Assembly (NCBI RefSeq): GCF_016924645.1
Contig: NZ_JAFFJV010000024.1
Coordinates: 26,248 to 90,247, forward strand
Direction: 5' to 3'
Length of the DNA stretch: 64,000 nucleotides
Source of the DNA: Rufibacter psychrotolerans
GTDB lineage: Bacteria; Bacteroidota; Bacteroidia; Cytophagales; Hymenobacteraceae
The position numbers were made by a program, and so were the translations under genes. This document shows positions 1 through 8,558 of this stretch, in pieces. The notes under the pieces are model-generated. The model was not told the DNA's origin, made no database searches, and worked only from the letters and a program-made list of their open reading frames with translations. Each line of letters starts with the position of its first letter. Position 1 is the first letter of the stretch.

Positions 1-1604
1 TGGAAGTGGGTACCGAGGGTAGACTGGGCGGTCAGGCCAAAGTGCCGAACGTGGCGGGAGTTTGGAAAGACCTCACCGACAATGTGAACGTGATGGCCTC
101 TAACCTTACCACGCAGGTACGCGGCATTGTGAAAGTAGTAACGGCGGTATCTAAAGGGGATCTGACCCAGAAACTGACGCTGCAAGCCAAAGGCGAGCTG
201 GCCGAACTGGCCGACACCATCAACAGCATGGTGGAAGACCTGAACCGCCTGGCGGGTGAGGTAAGCCGGGTGGCCAGAGTAGCCGGGGTGGAAGGAAAAC
301 TTACCGAGCGCGCCTCGGTACCTGGGGTGAGCGGCAGCTGGAAAGAACTGGTAGATACCCTCAACGACCTCCTGGAGTCTATTGTAACGCCGGTTCTGGA
401 AGTGTCACGGGTGGTTCGCTCCATCTCTGAAGGGGATTTGACTCAGAAAGTGGAAATCCAGACCGCCGGTGATATCCTGGCCATGTCCAATGCCTTGAAC
501 CTGGCGGTAGACAACCTGAATGCCCTGCTGGGTGAAATCAACGATTCTTCCCTGATTGTGGGAAGCTCGTCTGAGGAAATGGCGGCCAAAGGCCTGGAGA
601 TGAACCGCGTAACGGTAGATGTGGCCCTGGCCATGCAGCAAATGGCAGAAGGGGCGCAAAACCAGGCCTTGAAAACCGACCAGGCCTTTAAACTGATTGA
701 GGAAATCATGAAGGCCACCAAAGAAACCGCCAACAAAGCCGATGTAGTGAACCGCTCGGCGGTGATGGGGGAGGAAACTTCCCAATTGGGTCTGAAAACG
801 GTGGCCGAGGTGGTGCGCAACATGGAGGAGATCTCTTCTTCGGCGGCCCTTACCGCCAAAACCATTGAAGTCCTGAGTACCCGCAGCCAGGAAATCTCCA
901 AGTCCCTGGGGGTAATCACTGATATTGCCGCCCAGACCAATTTGCTGGCCCTGAACGCGGCCATTGAGGCGGCCCGCGCCGGCGAGGCGGGAAGGGGCTT
1001 TGCGGTAGTAGCCGAGGAAATCAGGAAACTGGCCGAAGGCTCCCGTAAATCGGCGAGTGAGATTGCCACGCTGGTAGAAGACGTGAAGAAAGATACTTCT
1101 TCTGCCGCCGCCGCTATCGCCACCATGGAAGGCCGGGTATTGAAAGGAAAGAACGCCACCTTTGAGGCATCTGGCGCCTTTAAGAACATTGCCACCTCCA
1201 GCGGCGAAACCCTCCGCAGTGCGCAGGACATCCTGGTGTCTACCGAGGTGCAGAAAACCTCCATCGGTGACGTGGTGAAGTACGTGGAAGAAGTGGTAGC
1301 CATTGCCGAGCAGACGGCGTCGGGTACCCAGCAGGTAGCCGGCACGGCCAAGCAACTGTCGGGTTCCATGCAGGAGCTTACCGCTTCCAGCCAGAGCCTG
1401 AACGACATTGCCGAAGACCTGCAGGTGAGTATCTCGGCCTTCAAGCTGGTGAACGGCAGCGTGGGGTACCCTAACCGCAACAACCGCAAGTTTACGGCTA
1501 TGCCCGCCGCCCGCCGCTCGTTCAACGGCACCGATCTGGACGAGAACCAATTGATCCGGAAGGCTGCCAGTAAAAAGGCTACTAAAAACAGAGGTCAGGA
1601 ATAA
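1..1604 (+). CDS. Methyl-accepting chemotaxis receptor with HAMP repeats (5' end outside window)
   Basis: The reading frame is open from the window edge, so the first GTG (position 6) is probably internal. The visible part begins in HAMP-type repeats: LTDNVNVMASNLTTQVRGI near residue 23, then VSKGDLTQKLTL, and another HAMP unit around residues 85-175. It continues into a receptor signalling coiled coil whose hairpin tip is recognisable (QTNLLALNAAIEAARAGEA, then GRGFAVVAEEIRKLAE). No transmembrane segment is visible, so the protein may be cytoplasmic like FrzCD, but the missing N-terminus could hold one. The C-terminus is basic and lacks a CheR-tethering pentapeptide. The stop overlaps the cheW start (TAATG), indicating translational coupling. 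It should relay a signal to the CheA/CheW pair encoded downstream. Confidence 0.9.
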   Translation, partial: EVGTEGRLGGQAKVPNVAGVWKDLTDNVNVMASNLTTQVRGIVKVVTAVSKGDLTQKLTLQAKGELAELADTINSMVEDLNRLAGEVSRVARVAGVEGKLTERASVPGVSGSWKELVDTLNDLLESIVTPVLEVSRVVRSISEGDLTQKVEIQTAGDILAMSNALNLAVDNLNALLGEINDSSLIVGSSSEEMAAKGLEMNRVTVDVALAMQQMAEGAQNQALKTDQAFKLIEEIMKATKETANKADVVNRSAVMGEETSQLGLKTVAEVVRNMEEISSSAALTAKTIEVLSTRSQEISKSLGVITDIAAQTNLLALNAAIEAARAGEAGRGFAVVAEEIRKLAEGSRKSASEIATLVEDVKKDTSSAAAAIATMEGRVLKGKNATFEASGAFKNIATSSGETLRSAQDILVSTEVQKTSIGDVVKYVEEVVAIAEQTASGTQQVAGTAKQLSGSMQELTASSQSLNDIAEDLQVSISAFKLVNGSVGYPNRNNRKFTAMPAARRSFNGTDLDENQLIRKAASKKATKNRGQE

Positions 1605-2104
1605 TGGAAACGCAGAACGCACGGGACAAAAAAGAGGCGGCCGTAGAGGAACGGGTCCATCTGATTGTCTTTAAACTGGGGACAGAGGAGTACGGGGTGC
1701 GCATTGACCAGGTAAAGGAGGTAACCATTACCCCCGAGATTACCCGCATGCCCAAAACCCCTTCCTTCATCAAGGGAGTGGCCAACATCAGGGGTGACAT
1801 CATTGCCATCATGGACCTGGAGGAGCGTTTCAGGATTGAACGTGCTTTCAAGGAGCCGGAACGGCACACGTACACCCTGGTCATGGAAGCCAAGGACTAT
1901 ACCATGGGCTTTATTGTGCGCGAAGTTCCCCAGTCCCTGACCTTGCCGGTTTCCAGTATAGACAAGACGCCCTCGTTTATCCAGGACATCAATATCAATG
2001 AGAACTTTATTGAGGGCATAGGAAAACTAGACGACCGGCTCATCATTGTGCTGGACATGTACAAGATCCTGACCTCCGATGAAGTGTTACAATTAAAGTC
2101 ATAG
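1604..2104 (+). CDS. cheW: CheW-like coupling protein
   Basis: This 166-residue protein has the CheW fold signature: LIVFKLGTEEYGVRIDQVKE near the N-terminus, TRMPKTPSFIKGVANIRGDI in the middle, and a C-terminal LIIVLDMYKIL strand. CheW proteins bridge receptors and the CheA kinase. The start overlaps the receptor stop codon by one base, and the next gene (cheY) follows after 25 bases, so it belongs to one transcription unit with the receptor, cheY, cheB, cheA and cheC. The length is normal for the family. About 20 polar residues precede the conserved fold. Confidence 0.93.
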   Translation: METQNARDKKEAAVEERVHLIVFKLGTEEYGVRIDQVKEVTITPEITRMPKTPSFIKGVANIRGDIIAIMDLEERFRIERAFKEPERHTYTLVMEAKDYTMGFIVREVPQSLTLPVSSIDKTPSFIQDININENFIEGIGKLDDRLIIVLDMYKILTSDEVLQLKS

Positions 2105-2129
2105 TGCTCATCATTTGACCTATTAACGT

Positions 2130-2513
2130 ATGGAATCCACTGATAAAAAAAGAATACTCATTGTAGATGATTCTTTCTACATGCGCACTATGTTGAAGAA
2201 CATGCTGCTGGACGCTGGTTATGATGTGGTGGGGGAAGCCCCAGACGGCAAAACCGCCCTGCAGCTAGCCCGGGAGAAGGTGCCGGACCTGGTCACCCTG
2301 GATGTGATCTTGCCAGACAACACCGGCCTTGATGTCTTAAAAGGCATTAAGAGCGACAACCCAGGCATTAAGGTAGTGATTGTGAGCGCCGTGGGCCAGG
2401 AAGTGATCATGAACGAGGCCGCCGAGTACGGCGCCCTGCACTACATCATCAAGCCTTTCTCAGAAGACAAAGTGCTGGAGGCGTTGAACAACGCCTTCAA
2501 AGAAGAAGAATAG
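2130..2513 (+). CDS. cheY: CheY-like single-domain response regulator
   Basis: The protein is 127 residues long and consists only of a receiver domain. The acidic pair (D13, D14 in ILIVDDS), the phospho-acceptor D58 (VTLDVILP), a Ser in the VIVSA strand and the conserved Lys (YIIKPF) are all present, so it should be phosphorylatable. It resembles CheY and the receiver domains found next to CheB. It lies between cheW and cheB and is the expected phosphate acceptor from the CheA encoded downstream. Its output target is unknown: no flagellar or gliding gene is in the window. Confidence 0.92.
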   Translation: MESTDKKRILIVDDSFYMRTMLKNMLLDAGYDVVGEAPDGKTALQLAREKVPDLVTLDVILPDNTGLDVLKGIKSDNPGIKVVIVSAVGQEVIMNEAAEYGALHYIIKPFSEDKVLEALNNAFKEEE

Positions 2514-2545
2514 ATCAATAACCGGTACGCCACTTACGTTCACCA

Positions 2546-3676
2546 GTGCAGCAGACGCAGCAAGCAAAGATTAGGGTTTTGATAGGAGATACCTCGGTAC
2601 GCTCCCGGTTGGTGCTGTCCGGCATGATAGAGGCCGAACCCAGGCTGGAGGTGGTTGACACCGCCCGGTCCCGGGAAGAGCTGATCTTCAAGGCCATGGC
2701 CGCCAAACCCGACCTGATTGTAGCCCACCATGGCCTGACCATGAGTGGATCGCTGCCCCTGTTCAAGCCGGTGTACGGGCAAGACTCCGCGTTGCTCCTC
2801 ATGGTGTCGCAGGAAATGGCCGAGGGTATTTTCTACCTGCCCCGCACGTTCAGGGTGAACGGGCATGAGGCCAGGCCGGCAACAGTGGAAAGCACAGGTG
2901 CCGCCGGGGGCAAGGCCGGTCTTATGTCTACCCTGCGCGAGTTTGTGGTAAGGTATTCAGATCCCAGCCCCGCACCGGTGGTTAGAAAGAAGGAAGCACC
3001 TGCCCATTCGGCCCAAAGTGGGGCCAGAAATCGGGTAAGAACGTCGGCTCCGGGGCAGGCGCCCCTAAAGGTGGTGGTCATCGGGGCCTCCACCGGCGGG
3101 TCGTTGGCCCTGGAAGCCATTGTGCGGGAGCTGTCTGCGCCGCAACCTGCCGTGGTGCTGGTGGCGGTGCACATGCCTGAAAAGTTTACCAAGCGCCTGG
3201 CCCAACGGCTGCAGAAATGCACCAACTGGCGCGTGGAAGAAGGCTACCAGGGCATGAAACTGAGCGCAGGTACCATTGTCATTGCCCCCGGCGGGCAGAA
3301 CATGCGGGTAAAGCGCTCGCCGCTGCGCGCCAAAGAACTGACCATTGCCCTGGAGCCTTCGGCTGCCATGGACACGCCCTCGGTAGATGTGCTCATGGCC
3401 TCTGCCGCGCAGTGTGCTCCTGCCCGGGTGCTGGGTGTTATCTTAACCGGCATGGGACAGGACGGAACCGCCGGGGCCCGCGAGATCATGAACCAGGGCG
3501 GCACCGTCATTGCCCAGAATAGAGAAACCTCCACCATTTTCGGGATGGCCAAGTCGGCGATTGAAAGCGGGGTGGTCCATGGAGTGGTGGCCTTAGGCCA
3601 GATCCATTCCATCATTCACCGGTTTACCGCCGGCCCCCACATGAGCCAGGCGCTCCAACGTAATTACAAAGGATGA
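2546..3676 (+). CDS. cheB: CheB-type protein-glutamate methylesterase with a degenerate receiver
   Basis: The C-terminal half is a CheB methylesterase domain with its catalytic residues: Ser in VVIGASTGGS, His in VAVHMPEKF, Asp in LTGMGQDGTAGA. The N-terminal 110 residues have receiver-like spacing, but the acidic pair is reduced to D15-T16 (IGDTS) and the phospho-acceptor Asp is replaced by H61 (PDLIVAHHG where PDVVTLDVE-like sequence is usual). Phosphorylation control as in enteric CheB therefore seems lost. A basic linker, roughly residues 140-170, separates the halves. The start is GTG at 2546. The stop overlaps the cheA start (ATGA). No CheR is visible, although one may lie upstream of the window. 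Confidence 0.88.
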   Translation: MQQTQQAKIRVLIGDTSVRSRLVLSGMIEAEPRLEVVDTARSREELIFKAMAAKPDLIVAHHGLTMSGSLPLFKPVYGQDSALLLMVSQEMAEGIFYLPRTFRVNGHEARPATVESTGAAGGKAGLMSTLREFVVRYSDPSPAPVVRKKEAPAHSAQSGARNRVRTSAPGQAPLKVVVIGASTGGSLALEAIVRELSAPQPAVVLVAVHMPEKFTKRLAQRLQKCTNWRVEEGYQGMKLSAGTIVIAPGGQNMRVKRSPLRAKELTIALEPSAAMDTPSVDVLMASAAQCAPARVLGVILTGMGQDGTAGAREIMNQGGTVIAQNRETSTIFGMAKSAIESGVVHGVVALGQIHSIIHRFTAGPHMSQALQRNYKG

Positions 3677-5304
3677 AGTCGAGAGATCAGGAATATAAAG
3701 AGATATTTATAGCCGAGGCTCTCGAGTACTATGATGCGCTGAACCGGCACATCAGTGATCTGGAGAAAAACCCGGAAGACGAGCAGCTGCTGGCCGAGAT
3801 TTTCAGGTTGCTCCATAACCTGAAAGCCAACGCGAAGGCCATTGGCTACACGTCCATTGCCGATGTGTCGCACAAACTGGAAACGGCTTTTGGCATGATC
3901 CGCAGCCGGGAGCTGAGTTTCAGTGATGAGGTAGTGACCGTACTATTCGACGGCATTGACATGCTGGGCGAGATGATCACCGGCATTGACGGCCCCAACG
4001 AGGTAGAGCCCAGCCCGGCCCTGCTCCGCAACCTGGACATCATCGTCAATTCCCTCACCGATAATTCCTCTGACCTGTCAAAGGTTCAGAAGTATTATAC
4101 CTCTAAGAACCTGTCGCTCTCTGATCTGATCTACATTCAGATCAAGAAGCTGGACCACCTGCTCAACCTGGTGGGCGAGCTGATCATTGACCGTGACCGG
4201 ATTGTGTCCATCAGCAAAGAGCTGGACCATGACGATCTCAAGAACGTGAGCGCGCACCTGTACCGCATCACCGAGGAGCTGCAGTACAGCGTCATGGATG
4301 CCCGCCTGGTAAACGTGGGCTCTTTGTTCAATAAGTTTCCCCGTATTGTGCGGGACATTGCGGTGGCCGAGAAGAAAGAGATCAACCTGGACATCTCGGG
4401 GCAGGACATTCAGATAGACCGCAACATCCTGCAGATCATCACCGACTCTTTGCTGCACCTGATGCGCAACGCCATCTCGCACGGCATAGAAAAGGCCGAA
4501 ATCAGGAAAAAGGCCAAGAAAACGCCGCAGGGCAACATTTCGCTCTCGGCGCAGAATGACCGGGACACCGTGATCCTGCGGTTGTCTGACGACGGGAAAG
4601 GCATTGACCAGGAAGAGGTGCGGCGGGCCATTGTGCAGCGCGGCTTCCTCACCGCCGATGCCACCAAAGACCTGCGCGAGACCGAGGTGCTTTCGTATTT
4701 GTTTGAACCCGGGTTCTCCCTGGCCAAGGAAGTAACCGAGGTGTCGGGCCGGGGCGTGGGGCTGGATGTGGTGAAGAACGCCATTGACTCCATTGGGGGC
4801 CGCATAAAGGTAGACTCAAAGAAAGGCGTAGGCACTACCTTCACGCTTTTCCTGCCTACCTCCATTGCGGTGAAAGGGGCGCTCCTGTGCCAGGTGGAGG
4901 AGAATTTTTACGCCATTCCGCTCATGCACACCGACTCGGTGGTGGCGTTCCCCACCCGGGACCTGCACGAGGTGGGCGAGCTGCTGGTGGCCGACATCAA
5001 CGGGGAGACCATCACCATTGTGTCATTGCGCGAGCTCTTCAATACCGACATAAGGGAGTACAGCGTAAAGAAGAAAGATTTAACGGGTGATGCGCAGAAC
5101 ATCATCATTGTGACCTACAACAACCGGAAACTGGGCCTCATTGTGGACAAGCTGCTGCGGCAGCAGGACATTGTGATCAAGGCCCTGAGCAAGCCGGTCA
5201 ATACCATTGAGATTTACGCGGGGGTAACCCTTTTGGGATCGGGCAAGGTGTGTCTGGTGCTGGATGTGGCCGCCATTACCCGCTACTTTATAACCAGAAG
5301 GTAA
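3673..5304 (+). CDS. cheA: CheA chemotaxis histidine kinase
   Basis: This 543-residue kinase has an N-terminal HPt domain with phosphorylatable H48 (FRLLHNLKANAK), a dimerisation helix (LDHLLNLVGELIIDRDR), and a HATPase domain with N box (LMRNAISHGIE), G1 (LSDDGKGID) and G2 (GRGVGLDVVKNAID). A C-terminal CheW-like regulatory domain starts around residue 400. It is shorter than enteric CheA because the P2 CheY-binding region is reduced to a short stretch after the HPt domain, so phosphotransfer probably works by direct HPt docking. The start overlaps the cheB stop. It should phosphorylate the CheY encoded in this operon. Confidence 0.94.
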   Translation: MKSRDQEYKEIFIAEALEYYDALNRHISDLEKNPEDEQLLAEIFRLLHNLKANAKAIGYTSIADVSHKLETAFGMIRSRELSFSDEVVTVLFDGIDMLGEMITGIDGPNEVEPSPALLRNLDIIVNSLTDNSSDLSKVQKYYTSKNLSLSDLIYIQIKKLDHLLNLVGELIIDRDRIVSISKELDHDDLKNVSAHLYRITEELQYSVMDARLVNVGSLFNKFPRIVRDIAVAEKKEINLDISGQDIQIDRNILQIITDSLLHLMRNAISHGIEKAEIRKKAKKTPQGNISLSAQNDRDTVILRLSDDGKGIDQEEVRRAIVQRGFLTADATKDLRETEVLSYLFEPGFSLAKEVTEVSGRGVGLDVVKNAIDSIGGRIKVDSKKGVGTTFTLFLPTSIAVKGALLCQVEENFYAIPLMHTDSVVAFPTRDLHEVGELLVADINGETITIVSLRELFNTDIREYSVKKKDLTGDAQNIIIVTYNNRKLGLIVDKLLRQQDIVIKALSKPVNTIEIYAGVTLLGSGKVCLVLDVAAITRYFITRR

Positions 5305-5340
5305 GTGCTGGAGGGACCAAAACAATTTAATGCCTGATTC

Positions 5341-5964
5341 ATGGAGCTTCAAGTAAATGAACTAGAGCGGGATATCATCAAGGAAATCCTCAACATAGGA
5401 TTAGCCCGGGCGGCCGACTCTTTTGCCGTCATTGCCAAAGACCGCGTACTCCTGAAAGTGCCCGATCTGCAGCTGATGGAGGCCGAAGAGCTGTTAAAGA
5501 TTGTGCGCGCCTATGAAAACTCGCACGTGATCATACAGTCAGACATAAAAGGGGAGCTGAACGGCTCCACCCTCATGCTGTTCTCTGAGGCGCACGTGGA
5601 GCAGCTCTCTAAAGTATGTCTGGGCATGGCCGTGAAGGGCAGCGAGCCCCTCACCGAGATGCAGGAATCCTTGCTGCTGGAGGTGAGCAACATCATCACG
5701 GGCGCCCTGGTCACGCAGCTGGCCAATATCTTAAAGTCCAACATCTACGGCTCGCCGCCGGTGGCCCCCAAACACGACATCGCCGAGTCCCTGAAAGGCA
5801 TCTTCACCGACCACCCGCTGTTCCAGCCCCTGGTGTTCACCGTGATCACGCAGTTCACCAACAACTCCCAGATGGTGGAGCTGCCGCTGCTGCTGTTCTT
5901 TGACACCTCCACGTTCATCAAGATCCTGGAGATCATCAGGTCCTATAATTTCCTTACCAAATAG
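5341..5964 (+). CDS. cheC: CheC-like chemotaxis phosphatase
   Basis: The protein has 207 residues. It carries two copies of the CheC/CheX/FliY phosphatase motif (D/S, three residues, E, two residues, N): DIIKEILN near residue 10 and SLLLEVSN near residue 109. Both sites look intact, so it probably dephosphorylates the operon's CheY. CheC replaces CheZ in many bacteria and often pairs with the deamidase CheD, which is absent here. It is the last gene of the chemotaxis operon and is followed by a strong intrinsic terminator. The family is clear; its partner is inferred from position. Confidence 0.85.
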   Translation: MELQVNELERDIIKEILNIGLARAADSFAVIAKDRVLLKVPDLQLMEAEELLKIVRAYENSHVIIQSDIKGELNGSTLMLFSEAHVEQLSKVCLGMAVKGSEPLTEMQESLLLEVSNIITGALVTQLANILKSNIYGSPPVAPKHDIAESLKGIFTDHPLFQPLVFTVITQFTNNSQMVELPLLLFFDTSTFIKILEIIRSYNFLTK

Positions 5965-5988
5965 CCGAACCAAGATATTTTCCTTCTC

Positions 5989-6016
5989 AAAAGAGCCGCC
6001 CCCGGGCGGCTCTTTT
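5989..6016 (+). terminator. Intrinsic terminator of the chemotaxis operon
   Basis: A perfect 12-bp inverted repeat (AAAAGAGCCGCC and its complement) with loop CCCG. The descending arm ends in TTTT. It starts 25 bases after the cheC stop. Confidence 0.9.
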
Positions 6017-6037
6017 GCTTCACAATGAGGACAGAAC

Positions 6038-6080
6038 GGGCGTTTTAGGGCCATTTTCGGCAAAACAGACCCCAAACGCC
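6038..6080. repeat. Dispersed palindrome, copy 1
   Basis: Imperfect inverted repeat, GGCGTTTTAGGG paired with CCCCAAACGCC around a CATTTTCGGCAAAACAG core. A member of the family described in the findings. It lies between the cheC terminator and the spermidine gene. Confidence 0.75.
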
Positions 6081-6160
6081 GGGCCGTGCTCCCTTTCCAA
6101 TGCAGTATCTTTTTTGTTGTTTTGCGCGTCTGAAACAAAAACAAGATTTAACACCCGCCT

Positions 6161-7447
6161 ATGGACGCTTTAGGAAGACATATTCTGGTAGAGTTCTACA
6201 ACTGCTCGCCAGAATTGATGAATGATGTGGTACACATTGAGAACAGCATGGTGGCTGCCGCCGAAACCGCCGGGGCCACGGTCATCAACAGCACGTTTCA
6301 CCACTTCTCTCCTTATGGCGTTTCCGGGGTGGTGGTAATCCAGGAGAGCCACCTGGCCATCCATACCTGGCCCGAGTACGGCTACGCGGCCGTGGACCTG
6401 TTCACCTGCGGCGACTCGGTAGACCCCTGGGTGTCCTACAATTACCTGAAGGAGGCCTTTGAGGCCAGCCATGGCTCGTCCATGGAGTGCCGTCGCGGCC
6501 AGCAGAGCCTGCTCAAGCGCACCGACTTCACCGTGGAAGCACGTGATTCTGGTCAGCAGGTAGCGCCCATCCCCAGCATTACCCGCGATGTCTGGTTCAC
6601 CGAACGCGACGAAAACATTGCCCTTTCCCTGAAACACACCGGAAACCAGCTCTACAAAAAGCAGTCGCCCTATCAGAAGGTGGAGGTGATTGAGACCCTG
6701 GCCTACGGCAACATGCTCACCCTGGACGGCATGGTCATGTGCACCCAGAAAGACGAGTACGTGTACCACGAGATGATCACGCACGTGCCGGTGTTCAGCC
6801 ACGGCCACGTGAAGCGCGCCCTGGTGATTGGCGGCGGCGACGGCGGCACCGTGCGCGAACTGCTGCGCCACGACGGCATTGAAGAAGTGGTGCTGGTAGA
6901 AATTGACGAACTGGTGATTGAAGCCTGCAGGCAGCACCTGCCCGAAACCGCCAGCGCCTTCGGCCATCCCAGGCTCAAGCTGCTCATTGAAGACGGCATC
7001 AAATACATCCAGGACACGCCAGACGCTTCTTTTGATTTGATCATTGTAGACTCCGCCGATCCGGTGGGGCCGGGCGAAGGCTTGTTCACCGCCGAATTCT
7101 ACAGCCAGGTGTACCGCTGCCTCACTCCGGAAGGCGTGATGATCACCCAGAGCGAGTCGCCCCGTTTCAACACCAGCGTGTTCGTGGAGATCTTTGATAC
7201 CTACAAGGGCATTTTCGGGCCAGACAAGGTGCATTGTTACCTGGCGGCCATCCCCACGTATCCAACGGGTACCTGGAGCTTCTCGTTCTGCGCCAAAGGC
7301 AGCGTAAACCCCCGGCAGTTCAACGCCGAGGCCGTGGCGGCCTTCTCCCGGGAGCAGGGGCTGCGGTACTACAATGAAGACATTCACCTGGCCGCCTTTG
7401 CCTTACCAAACTTTGTAAAAGATTTATTAGCTTCTAAACCAGCGTAA
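6161..7447 (+). CDS. speDE: S-adenosylmethionine decarboxylase - spermidine synthase fusion
   Basis: Residues 1 to about 115 form a prokaryotic SpeD domain. It has the self-cleavage site at E62-S63 (IQESHLAIHTWPE), H68 and C83 (LFTCG), the same positions as in the Thermotoga enzyme. Residues of roughly 140-428 form a SpeE aminopropyltransferase domain with the nucleotide-binding GGGDGGTVREL motif and the catalytic Asp in IIVDSADPVGPGEG. The one polypeptide should therefore make decarboxylated AdoMet and transfer its aminopropyl group, normally to putrescine. The start ATG at 6161 agrees with the SpeD N-terminus. The ureohydrolase gene begins two bases after its stop, pointing to a polyamine operon. 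Confidence 0.93.
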   Translation: MDALGRHILVEFYNCSPELMNDVVHIENSMVAAAETAGATVINSTFHHFSPYGVSGVVVIQESHLAIHTWPEYGYAAVDLFTCGDSVDPWVSYNYLKEAFEASHGSSMECRRGQQSLLKRTDFTVEARDSGQQVAPIPSITRDVWFTERDENIALSLKHTGNQLYKKQSPYQKVEVIETLAYGNMLTLDGMVMCTQKDEYVYHEMITHVPVFSHGHVKRALVIGGGDGGTVRELLRHDGIEEVVLVEIDELVIEACRQHLPETASAFGHPRLKLLIEDGIKYIQDTPDASFDLIIVDSADPVGPGEGLFTAEFYSQVYRCLTPEGVMITQSESPRFNTSVFVEIFDTYKGIFGPDKVHCYLAAIPTYPTGTWSFSFCAKGSVNPRQFNAEAVAAFSREQGLRYYNEDIHLAAFALPNFVKDLLASKPA

Positions 7448-7448
7448 T

Positions 7449-8540
7449 ATGCGTATGACCATGCCCACCATGTGTGATTCAAAGCACAAGAAAATAACGT
7501 CTTTTGACCAGAACGGCGTAGGGGAAGTAGGCAGTGGCCTTTTCGGGCTTCCGTTCACCGAGGAAGAGTCTGAGGTAGTGATTTTCCCCATTCCGTGGGA
7601 AGTGACCGTTTCTTACAACGCCGGAACCGCCGAAGGACCGGCCGCCGTGCGCGATGCCTCCCCGCAGCTGGACCTGTTTGACCCCGAGTTGCGCAACGCC
7701 TGGCACCTGGGCATTCACATGCCCGCCGTGCCTGAGGAATGGGCCCAGGAAAGCCAGCGCCTGCGCGAGAAGACCGAGGCCTACATTGAGTGGCTGGAAA
7801 CCGGCAGCCAGGGCGATGCCTCCCAGTTTGACGCTACGTTGGCCGAAGTGAACCAGAAAGGCGAGGAGCTGCTGCAGTGGTCTAAAGCGGAAACGCTGGC
7901 CTACCTGGAGAAAGGCAAGCTGGTGGGCGTTCTGGGCGGCGACCACAGCACCCCGCTGGGCTTTATGCACGCCCTGGCCGAGAAGCACGAGGAATTCGGG
8001 ATTCTGCAGGTAGACGCCCACGCCGACCTGCGCGAAGCCTACGAGGGCTTCACCTACTCACACGCCTCCATCATGTTCAACGCCCTCAAGCTGCCCCAGG
8101 TGAAAAAACTGGTGCAGGTGGGCATTAGGGACCTGTGCCAGGCCGAGGCCGAGCTGGTGGACCAGTCCAACGGGCGCATCACCACGTTCTATGACAGCAA
8201 GCTCAAGTCAAAGATGTACGAGGGCAACTCCTGGCGCAAGCAGTGCAAAAAGATCATCGCGCAGCTACCCCAGAAAGTGTACATCAGCTTTGACATTGAC
8301 GGGCTGGACCCCAAGCTGTGCCCCGGCACCGGCACGCCGGTCCCCGGCGGATTTGAGTTTGAGGAAGCCGTTTACCTCATCAAGGCGCTGGTGAAATCGG
8401 GTAGGGAGATCATCGGGTTTGACCTGTGCGAGGTGGCCCCCGGCGACAGTGAGTGGAACGGCAACGTGGGTGCCCGCCTGCTGTACAAACTCTGCAACTG
8501 GATGGCCGTATCGCAGAAGAGACTAGAGGCTGCTCACTAA
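7449..8540 (+). CDS. speB: Agmatinase/arginase-family ureohydrolase
   Basis: This 363-residue ureohydrolase carries the three manganese-binding motifs: GGDHSTPLGF, QVDAHADLREAYEG (SHAS follows) and SFDIDGLDPKLCPGTGTP. The family hydrolyses agmatine, arginine or related guanidino compounds to urea and an amine. Immediate proximity to the SpeD-SpeE fusion makes agmatine to putrescine the most likely reaction, so that putrescine feeds spermidine synthesis. An insertion of about 60 residues rich in Glu, around residues 95-150, precedes GGDHS and is longer than in E. coli SpeB. Arginase or guanidino-acid hydrolase activity cannot be excluded. Confidence 0.85.
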   Translation: MRMTMPTMCDSKHKKITSFDQNGVGEVGSGLFGLPFTEEESEVVIFPIPWEVTVSYNAGTAEGPAAVRDASPQLDLFDPELRNAWHLGIHMPAVPEEWAQESQRLREKTEAYIEWLETGSQGDASQFDATLAEVNQKGEELLQWSKAETLAYLEKGKLVGVLGGDHSTPLGFMHALAEKHEEFGILQVDAHADLREAYEGFTYSHASIMFNALKLPQVKKLVQVGIRDLCQAEAELVDQSNGRITTFYDSKLKSKMYEGNSWRKQCKKIIAQLPQKVYISFDIDGLDPKLCPGTGTPVPGGFEFEEAVYLIKALVKSGREIIGFDLCEVAPGDSEWNGNVGARLLYKLCNWMAVSQKRLEAAH

Positions 8541-8558
8541 CCTAAACCGCTCCTCACT

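Noticed and set aside
405..1622. Long minus-strand frame opposite the receptor gene (405 codons), and similar frames opposite speDE, recQ, the AddA-like gene and the kinase gene
   Set aside because: They are antisense shadows of strong genes in a GC-rich genome. They have biased Gly/His/Leu/Gln composition, no motifs and no promoters.
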